A DNA stretch of 5,255 nt. Source: CAZZIZ01 sp964654535. GTDB lineage: Bacteria > Bacteroidota > Bacteroidia > Chitinophagales > UBA2359. Where the stretch lies: assembly GCA_964654535.1 (NCBI GenBank), contig CAZZIZ010000226.1, positions 1 to 5,255 of the forward strand, read 5' to 3'. A program made the position numbers and the translations under genes. This document shows positions 1 to 5,255 of this stretch, in pieces (position 1 is the stretch's first letter; each line of letters begins with the position of its first letter). The notes under the pieces were generated by a model. It was given only the letters and a program-made list of their open reading frames with translations, made no database searches and had not been told where the DNA came from.

Positions 1-803
1 CTCACTTGGTACTCGGCATTTCCGACATTGAGCATATACACTCCACTACTCAAGGTTTGTAAATCGATTGTTTCTTGCTCCTTGTATTCTGTTGTTAAGT
101 GAAGCTTTCCTTGTAGATCAAAAATTTGGATGGTGGCTTGTTCGAAGGGAACGCCAGTGATGTTTATTTGACGATTGGTCGATGGGTTTGGGAAGATGGC
201 CATTGAGGCGAAAATTTCGTCTTCTATACCACTTAACTCGATCCATTCAATCTCCAAATCTGCTCCATATCGCAGATCATTGGAAGGGCCACCGTTACCA
301 TCTGCGGCCATACCAGCAGCATAAAAAGTAATAGGGCCAATATTTTGGTCAGGGGCTTGGTATTGAAAATCGAAAATATTCGAATTGGGATTGGGAATTT
401 GTAAGTGATTTATATAGTCAAATCCCTGGCTATCACTTTGGAGACCCAAATTTTCAGCGTCGTTGGTTACGAAAGATCCAACGCTTTCACCTGCTGTGTT
501 GAAGGCAACCATCTGAAATCCGAAACGTACGGCATTGGGGTCAACAACTGTAACGCGTACATCTATAAGGCTTCCATCGGTATACGCATCGTCATTATCT
601 CCAAATGATGATCGAATCTCGAGGTTTCCTGGTCCAGTATTGAGCTCACCTCCGTGACAAGTATTGGAACCACAAGAGGACATTCCTGGTGCTCCCGCAT
701 TGAAAACTGGAGGCTGGGATGATCTTGCTTGTGTCGTATCGGCGTCGAACCACAAGAGGGCACTAACTACGAAAAGTATACTAATTGAACATTTCTTCAA
801 CAT
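1..803 (-). CDS. Choice-of-anchor V (Reeler-like) secreted protein with T9SS sorting domain, 3' end truncated
   Basis: The reading frame is open from ATG at 803-801 to the window edge, giving 267 visible residues and no stop. A stop codon (837-839) lies in frame upstream with no other ATG between, so this start is well fixed. Residues 1-26 form a signal peptide (KK, then a hydrophobic ISILFVVSALLWF stretch, with possible cleavage after Q25-A26). Residues 37-52 read GAPGMSSCGSNTCHGG, the N-terminal signature I associate with the 'choice-of-anchor V'/Reeler-like domain of Bacteroidota. That domain seems to extend to about residue 195 as a beta-rich region. The tail from about residue 200 (IFPNPS at 203-208, then IQIFDLQGKL and LSSGVYMLNV) is a T9SS type A sorting domain that loses its last few residues at the edge. 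The usual motif near the haem-like site is CxxCH, whereas this protein has C44-x4-C49-H50; these are the only cysteines after the signal peptide. It is divergent to the next gene. The extracellular function is unknown: domain family is fairly sure, role is not. Confidence 0.85.
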   Translation of the reverse strand, partial: MLKKCSISILFVVSALLWFDADTTQARSSQPPVFNAGAPGMSSCGSNTCHGGELNTGPGNLEIRSSFGDNDDAYTDGSLIDVRVTVVDPNAVRFGFQMVAFNTAGESVGSFVTNDAENLGLQSDSQGFDYINHLQIPNPNSNIFDFQYQAPDQNIGPITFYAAGMAADGNGGPSNDLRYGADLEIEWIELSGIEDEIFASMAIFPNPSTNRQINITGVPFEQATIQIFDLQGKLHLTTEYKEQETIDLQTLSSGVYMLNVGNAEYQV

Positions 804-898
804 CTTATCTGGTTTGACATGGTTTTGTAAAAACTGCTATTGATAAAGTTAAAGTCCGACATTGAAATTGCATTGGCATTCCTTAACTTAGGGGGTTC

Positions 899-929
899 AT
901 ACGCGATACTAATGTTTTGTTTCGCGTAT
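899..929. promoter_or_regulatory. Perfect 8-bp inverted repeat in the divergent intergenic region, candidate operator or 5'-UTR hairpin
   Basis: ATACGCGA (899-906) is matched exactly by TCGCGTAT (922-929), separated by 15 bases. The arms have a CGCG core in otherwise A/T-rich DNA. The site lies 45 bases upstream of the start at 975 and 95 bases upstream of the divergent start at 803. That position would suit a regulator acting on one or both genes, or a hairpin in the leader of the plus-strand gene. The symmetry is seen directly; any regulatory role is inference. I found no good match to the Bacteroidota sigma-A pattern (TTTG at -33 with TAnnTTTG at -7) on either strand of 804-974. Confidence 0.4.
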
Positions 930-974
930 TTAAAAATACAAATAGAACATCTCAATAATCTCGAAATTTACTCT

Positions 975-3527
975 ATGAAAATTAAAACTTTACTTTTTAC
1001 TAAATCACGACAATGGGCTGCTATACTGGTTGCCTTGTTGATAGGCGGTCAAGTGATCGCGCAAAACGTGATTGAGTCATGGGACTTTGAAGGCGAGGAA
1101 GCGATTCCAGCTGGATTTGTCAACATTGACGTGGACCAAACTGCTCCTGTTAATGCTGCTTGGTCTGGTGATCAAGGTGCATCTCAGTGGATTTTGGCTG
1201 GACAGCCAAAACCTGATAACGGAGCAAACTTAGCTGTTAGTGCTACTTCTTGGTTAGATCCTTTAGGAATGTCTGACGATTGGTTGATTACACCTGGTAT
1301 TGATTTATCAACTTCGTCAACAGTATTCCTTTCTCTAAACTTTTCAATCCAACAAAATGATTGGCCTGATGGTTTTAGAGTATTGCTTGGTACTGGAAAC
1401 GACATCTCTGATTTCCCAGATGCAAATGAAGTATTTTCAGTAGGATCTGGTTGTTTTAACAATCCTGGTTCTGTGGTTTTTGATGATTTCTGGATGTGCA
1501 ACTGCGACCCTACTTGTCCTGAGGACTTTGCAGTGGATTGGGGAAATGTATTAGTTGACGTTTCTTCTTTTGCTGGACAAGAAGTGTTTGTGGCGATACA
1601 CCATAATGCCAATGACCAGACTGCAATCTTTATTGATGACATTACTCTTTTTGAGCCTGTTGCAAATGAGGCTTCAATTGTTGCTGCTCCAGTTCCTGCT
1701 CCATTTGCGATCGGACCTGCATCTGTTCTTAACGATGCATTGGATTTCAACGTAACTGTAAGTAACAATGGTTCTGCTGCTCTTTCGAATGTGCGTTTGT
1801 CAGTACTTGTTGAAGAAATTAGCGACGTTGCTAACCCAGTAACAGTTATGGAATTGGATGGTATGGCAGATGCTGCGGCAAGTATTCCTCCTAGTTCTAC
1901 AATGGTGATTGAAAACAATGATGCTTTTAGCTTTGTTGATGAAGGATTGTACTTTATTACTTACACAGTAATTGCCGATGAGGGAGATGCTGATGAATCG
2001 AACAATACTGCTGGCTTTCCTTATATGGTTAGCGAGACTATTTTGGGACAAGCTGCGGTTTTCCCTGATCCTACTGATCCTGATGGACCACCTATCGCAT
2101 TCTTCCCTGACGGTGTAGGTCTTGGACTATGGACCGGAAACGATGGAACTACTACTGAAGGTTTATTTGGATCTTACTTTAGTGTTTCAGAAGAACTGTC
2201 TATGTCTGGTGCAGCTTTCGATGTTGGATTTGACGATACAAATGGTGTAGGTTACGATCCTGGAACTGAAATACAAATTGTTTTGATTGACACGACTGGT
2301 AGCGCTGGAGACAGAACGCTTTGGACTTCTGAGCCTCACTTAGTTTCTACTACTGGTCCTTTAACTGGACTCACTCCGAACGTTTTATCTGAAGCTTTCT
2401 GGTCTTGTCCTATTGACTTACAACCTGGAATTAATTATTTACTAGCGTACATGAAAGTTGGTCCTGGAGATGGTGGTTTTGTTGCTTCTCCTCTTTACTT
2501 TAACTCTGGTACTGTATTAGCAGATCCTGAGCTTTCTGATGGAGCTGGACTTCTTCCACAGGGACAACCTGTTATACACGCATTGTTTGGCGCATCACAG
2601 CCGCTTACAAGTGTTATGGCTGCTGCAGACCCTTCGAGTTTAACGGTAGACTTTAGTGCTGATGTAGTCGGTACTGCTTGTGACTATGCTTGGGATTTTG
2701 GTGATGGCAATACTGGCACTGGTCCGTTTCCTTCTAACACTTATGCATCTGAAGGAGACTTTACTGTTTGTGTAACTGCTTCTAATCCTGATGGCGACGA
2801 AATGGAAAACTGTATTGACATAACTGTTGCTTGTGCTATCATGGTTGCTGAGGGAGAGGTTACACCAAGCACAATTGAGGTTATAGCTTCTAACGGATCT
2901 GGAGACTTCACTTACTTATGGAGTGACGGTCAAACTTCAGCAACGGCTGTAGACTTAGATCCAGGTGCGGAACTTACAGTAACGGTAACTGACGCTGCTG
3001 GTTGTTCAACTGACTTTACTGCTTCAACTAGCTCTTGTGCACTTTCATTAAGTGTAACGGTTATTGATGTTGGAAGTGTATTAGCCGCTACAGATGGCAA
3101 CACTGGAGACATCACATTTACTTATGTAAATACAGATACTGGTGAGACCTTTGATTCTGATCAAGCATTCCAAGACGGTCTTGCTGGTGGAACTTGGGAT
3201 GTAACAGTTACAGATGCTGCTAATTGTACTGCAAGCACAACTGTATTTTTGGATACTGGCATAGAAGATATAGCAGGAGTTACGGACTTCTCAATGTTAC
3301 CAAATCCATCAAGTGATTTTGTGAACTTAAGCTTGAACTTAGAGTCAAACGCGGCTGTAAGTATTGCTATCTATACGATTGATGGACAACAGGTTCGTCA
3401 AGTTACTAATGGAAATGTTATTCAAGTAAACGAGACTATAGACCTAGGTGGTTTGAGTTCTGGTTTGTACTTGGTTAAGATTGCTGTTGACAATGATGTA
3501 GTGGCTGAAAAGCTTATCATAGAGTAA
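975..3527 (+). CDS. T9SS-secreted modular adhesin-like protein (choice-of-anchor J / cleaved adhesin, CARDB-like, PKD, SprB-like repeats)
   Basis: This is an 850-residue secreted protein, probably an adhesin or surface structural protein; no catalytic motif is visible. The frame is open from TTG at 840, but ATG 975 is chosen because it directly begins a signal peptide (KIK...WAAILVALLIGGQVIA, cleavage near A29/Q30). Domains in order: cleaved-adhesin/choice-of-anchor J, about 32-228, with SDDWLITP at 100-107 and FIDDIT at 219-224; a CARDB-like domain, about 231-352; an unrecognised beta-rich domain, about 355-541, with CPIDLQPG starting at C478; a PKD domain, about 545-620, with the core CDYAWDFGDGN from C569; two SprB-like repeats, about 622-688 and 689-758, each ending in a VTVTDAA(G/N)C motif; and a T9SS type A sorting domain, about 770-850, with LPNPSS at 775-780 and LSSGLYLVKI near the end. 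An insert in the adhesin domain carries C160, C175, C177 and C181. The leader has no Shine-Dalgarno sequence. A terminator follows the stop, and the next gene is a tandem paralogue. Family assignments are from motif reading. Confidence 0.92.
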   Translation: MKIKTLLFTKSRQWAAILVALLIGGQVIAQNVIESWDFEGEEAIPAGFVNIDVDQTAPVNAAWSGDQGASQWILAGQPKPDNGANLAVSATSWLDPLGMSDDWLITPGIDLSTSSTVFLSLNFSIQQNDWPDGFRVLLGTGNDISDFPDANEVFSVGSGCFNNPGSVVFDDFWMCNCDPTCPEDFAVDWGNVLVDVSSFAGQEVFVAIHHNANDQTAIFIDDITLFEPVANEASIVAAPVPAPFAIGPASVLNDALDFNVTVSNNGSAALSNVRLSVLVEEISDVANPVTVMELDGMADAAASIPPSSTMVIENNDAFSFVDEGLYFITYTVIADEGDADESNNTAGFPYMVSETILGQAAVFPDPTDPDGPPIAFFPDGVGLGLWTGNDGTTTEGLFGSYFSVSEELSMSGAAFDVGFDDTNGVGYDPGTEIQIVLIDTTGSAGDRTLWTSEPHLVSTTGPLTGLTPNVLSEAFWSCPIDLQPGINYLLAYMKVGPGDGGFVASPLYFNSGTVLADPELSDGAGLLPQGQPVIHALFGASQPLTSVMAAADPSSLTVDFSADVVGTACDYAWDFGDGNTGTGPFPSNTYASEGDFTVCVTASNPDGDEMENCIDITVACAIMVAEGEVTPSTIEVIASNGSGDFTYLWSDGQTSATAVDLDPGAELTVTVTDAAGCSTDFTASTSSCALSLSVTVIDVGSVLAATDGNTGDITFTYVNTDTGETFDSDQAFQDGLAGGTWDVTVTDAANCTASTTVFLDTGIEDIAGVTDFSMLPNPSSDFVNLSLNLESNAAVSIAIYTIDGQQVRQVTNGNVIQVNETIDLGGLSSGLYLVKIAVDNDVVAEKLIIE
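2676..2717 (+). repeat. PKD core DNA, copy 1, near-identical to the copy in the downstream paralogue
   Basis: These 42 bases encode ACDYAWDFGDGNTG and match 5185-5226 at 40 of 42 positions by eye; both differences are silent third-codon-position T/C changes. Sequence on either side diverges quickly. It lies inside the PKD domain of the first plus-strand adhesin gene. Confidence 0.8.
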
Positions 3528-3562
3528 TATTGCGCATTGCGTAAATGAACTTATAACTTATC

Positions 3563-3600
3563 AAAGCCGGTTCAGCAATGAGCCGGCTTTTTTTATTTTA
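3563..3600 (+). terminator. Intrinsic (Rho-independent) terminator after the first plus-strand gene
   Basis: AAAGCCGG (3563-3570) pairs with CCGGCTTT (3583-3590). The stem extends inward through TTC/GAG with one G-U pair, giving about 11 base pairs around a 6-base loop (3574-3579). A run of seven T at 3588-3594 follows, then ATTTTA. It sits 36 bases after the stop codon at 3527. The opposite strand has no comparable T-run after the stem, so it should act mainly on plus-strand transcripts. The last T of the run is only 18 bases before the next start codon at 3613. Confidence 0.9.
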
Positions 3601-3612
3601 AAAGAACTGACA

Positions 3613-5255
3613 ATGATTAAAAACTTATTTATAACGATCATCTTTTGCGCTGCTGGTCTAAGTATCAGTGCTCAGGAGTTTATCTATTTCGAATCTTTTA
3701 ATGACGCTGCAGTAGGAGAATTACCCGAAGGCTACTCCACTTTCAATGTAGATGGAAATACGATTGCCCCATTTTTTGCAAACGCAGGAGTTACGTTTAA
3801 CAATGGCTGGGAAGTAAGAGCCTGGCAGGACTTAGAAGCATTTTCTGGAGTTGCTTCTAGCTCTTCAAACTATGAGCCTGCTGGAACTGCGGACGACTGG
3901 TTGATTACGCCAGACATTGATATAGATGGTGTAGGAGCCCTTTTAGTCTGGCAAGGACTATCTGTTGCCGGAGGTGGATATGAAGTTTACGTGAGTACCG
4001 AAGGAAACAACTTATCGGACTTTGCGGGTTTGTCTCCTATTATGACTGTTGACGATGAAAACGACTTTTTAAACGGTGACGTTTTTATGGACAGATCATT
4101 TGACTTAAGCGACTACGACGGTGAAACAATTTGGGTCGCATTTAGAAACAACAATACTACTGCCGAAAGTAATTTAATACTCATTAATGATATTGGAGTA
4201 TTGGCTCCGCCATCGCCAATTGAGGCTGGGGTCAGGAGTATACCCACTGTAGAATATGCATGGCTGGCTGTTGACCAGTCGACTCCACTGCAAGGCGTAT
4301 GGGCCGGTACAGCTGAGAATTTTGGTCTCAACGATATTTCGAATGTACAGGTGGTACTTAACGTTGATACCCTTGACGTTGATAATAACCCTACTCGCAT
4401 ATTTTCTGCTCAAAGTGAAGTTGTACCAACTCTAGCGGCTGGCGAAAGCATCGATGTAACCATTGACGGCACTTTCACTCCGAATGAGCTCCGTCTGTAC
4501 AAGTTTAGTCACGAAATCATTTTCGATGAGGATAACAGTGACTCTTTTGACGACAACCAAGAAAGTCGAGCGTCGTATATGATTATTACTGAGAATTTCA
4601 CTTCACGCGCGGGTCCTTATTTGAATCCTACAACAGCTAATGGTAATATTCCAATTGATCCAGAACTTACAGATTTTGTTTTATTCTTCACTTCTCAGTT
4701 TGATGGTATAACAGGAAGTGTCGGACAAGTGATTGACATCGTACAACCTGCATCTATCGATAGTATTTTTCTGCAGTTCTTCGAACCAGAAGGAGATGTG
4801 TTTGCTACGCTGTATGAATTCAACAATGACAACGTGGGTGACTTAATTGCGACAACTGAAACACGAAACTTTAGTGGCGTTGTAGGTGGCGTTCTTGAAG
4901 GCTTTGCTTTTGATTGCCCTATACCACTTGAACCGGGACAGTACTTTATGGCCTATGAAGATCCAGAAGAAACTACTGCTAACTTTACATTCACAAATTT
5001 CTACGCAACACCAAACCGTCAATTTATAAGAACTGCAGGTGGTCCTTGGATGCCTTTTAACAATGCGCCTATTATCTATGCGAATTTCTCAATTGGAGAT
5101 AGCGCAGCTCCACTAACTGCTGTAGAGGTCGACTCTACGCCAAGTAGCCTTGAATTCGAGTTCGATGCAGAGGCAGACGGTGTCGCTTGTGACTATGCCT
5201 GGGATTTTGGCGATGGCAATACTGGCTCGGGAGCAAGCACGACTCACATCTACGA
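3613..5255 (+). CDS. Tandem paralogue: secreted choice-of-anchor J / cleaved adhesin, CARDB-like and PKD protein, 3' truncated
   Basis: The frame runs from ATG 3613 to the window edge with no stop, giving 547 visible residues. The start is chosen because it opens a signal peptide (MIKNLFITIIFCAAGLSISA, cleavage near A20/Q21) and has an A-rich leader (AAAAGAACTGACA) typical of Bacteroidota starts. Domains: cleaved-adhesin/choice-of-anchor J, about 22-199, with DDWLITP at 94-100 and LINDIGV near D193; a CARDB-like domain, about 203-326; the unrecognised beta-rich domain shared with the upstream gene, about 330-508, with CPIPLEPGQYF from C435; and the start of a PKD domain, with CDYAWDFGDGN from C526. 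By analogy with the upstream paralogue, SprB-like repeats and a T9SS sorting domain probably follow outside the window; this is inference. The adhesin domain lacks the four-cysteine insert of its neighbour. The role is probably an exported surface or adhesive protein; the ligand is unknown. It may be co-transcribed by readthrough of the terminator just upstream, as no separate promoter is apparent. Confidence 0.9.
   Translation, partial: MIKNLFITIIFCAAGLSISAQEFIYFESFNDAAVGELPEGYSTFNVDGNTIAPFFANAGVTFNNGWEVRAWQDLEAFSGVASSSSNYEPAGTADDWLITPDIDIDGVGALLVWQGLSVAGGGYEVYVSTEGNNLSDFAGLSPIMTVDDENDFLNGDVFMDRSFDLSDYDGETIWVAFRNNNTTAESNLILINDIGVLAPPSPIEAGVRSIPTVEYAWLAVDQSTPLQGVWAGTAENFGLNDISNVQVVLNVDTLDVDNNPTRIFSAQSEVVPTLAAGESIDVTIDGTFTPNELRLYKFSHEIIFDEDNSDSFDDNQESRASYMIITENFTSRAGPYLNPTTANGNIPIDPELTDFVLFFTSQFDGITGSVGQVIDIVQPASIDSIFLQFFEPEGDVFATLYEFNNDNVGDLIATTETRNFSGVVGGVLEGFAFDCPIPLEPGQYFMAYEDPEETTANFTFTNFYATPNRQFIRTAGGPWMPFNNAPIIYANFSIGDSAAPLTAVEVDSTPSSLEFEFDAEADGVACDYAWDFGDGNTGSGASTTHIY
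5185..5226 (+). repeat. PKD core DNA, copy 2
   Basis: This is the partner of 2676-2717, encoding the same ACDYAWDFGDGNTG with two silent differences (GCC for GCT, GGC for GGT). It lies in the PKD domain of the truncated downstream paralogue, 2509 bases from copy 1. Confidence 0.8.

Noticed and set aside
667..759. A 13-base direct repeat, GAACCACAAGAGG, at 667-679 and 747-759
   Set aside because: The copies are 80 bases apart and read in different frames of the minus-strand gene, so they do not repeat protein sequence. A single 13-base match is plausible by chance in a window of this size.
405..763. Short open frames on both strands within the first gene
   Set aside because: They overlap the choice-of-anchor V gene, which has a signal peptide and T9SS domain in one continuous frame; the short frames show no domain features.
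910..919. TAATGTTTTG as a possible -7 promoter element
   Set aside because: The spacing between TA and TTTG does not fit TAnnTTTG, and no TTG/TTTG lies at the right distance upstream.
840..974. N-terminal extension of the large plus-strand frame from TTG 840, or from the in-frame ATG at 912
   Set aside because: The extra residues precede a complete signal peptide that begins at ATG 975, and the region overlaps the divergent intergenic DNA and its inverted repeat. A secreted protein would not be expected to carry 21-45 residues before its signal peptide.
1184..1918. A 244-residue open frame on the minus strand
   Set aside because: It lies wholly opposite the well-supported adhesin gene, has no recognisable domain or signal peptide, and is explained by the codon pattern of the sense gene.
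3537..3561. TTG at 3537 with TAACTTAT at 3554 as a promoter for the downstream paralogue
   Set aside because: The spacing is about 14 bases where roughly 19-21 is expected, and the -7 match is weak.
4113..4413. Two overlapping minus-strand open frames of 79 and 95 residues
   Set aside because: Both are antisense to the downstream paralogue and show no features of their own.

Overview
The window looks like a piece of a Bacteroidota chromosome (Flavobacteriia/Saprospiria-like; I cannot place it further). It carries three genes for large or medium secreted proteins. Two have visible C-terminal sorting domains of the type IX secretion system (T9SS) type A, with the FPNP/LPNP...LSSG(V/L)Y signature. 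The third is cut by the window edge before its own C-terminus. All three have Sec signal peptides, two of them ending in ...AQ. The start codons lie in A/T-rich leaders without a Shine-Dalgarno sequence, which is usual for this phylum.

Layout: (1) Positions 1-803, minus strand: a Reeler-like 'choice-of-anchor V' protein with an unusual C-x4-C-H motif and a T9SS tail that loses its last residues at the window edge. (2) Positions 804-974: a 171-bp divergent intergenic region with a perfect 8-bp GC-cored inverted repeat and no convincing promoter. (3) Positions 975-3527, plus strand: an 850-residue modular surface protein made of a cleaved-adhesin/choice-of-anchor J domain, a CARDB-like domain, an unrecognised beta-rich domain, a PKD domain, two SprB-like repeats and a T9SS domain. 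(4) Positions 3528-3612: a short gap holding a strong intrinsic terminator. (5) Positions 3613 to the window end, plus strand: a tandem paralogue with the same order of domains, running off the window inside its PKD domain.

The two plus-strand genes are clearly tandem paralogues. They share domain order, the DDWLITP motif, a CPI-L-PG motif in the unrecognised domain, and a nearly identical PKD core. They are best read as surface or secreted adhesin-like proteins exported through the T9SS, probably anchored or released after removal of the sorting domain. No enzyme active site is visible in any of them, so substrates are unknown. The oddest features are the terminator placed almost against the start codon of the downstream paralogue, the inverted repeat in the divergent region, and the unusually conserved DNA of the PKD core. 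I see no RNA gene, CRISPR array or insertion sequence, and no clear evidence of a new multi-gene system.
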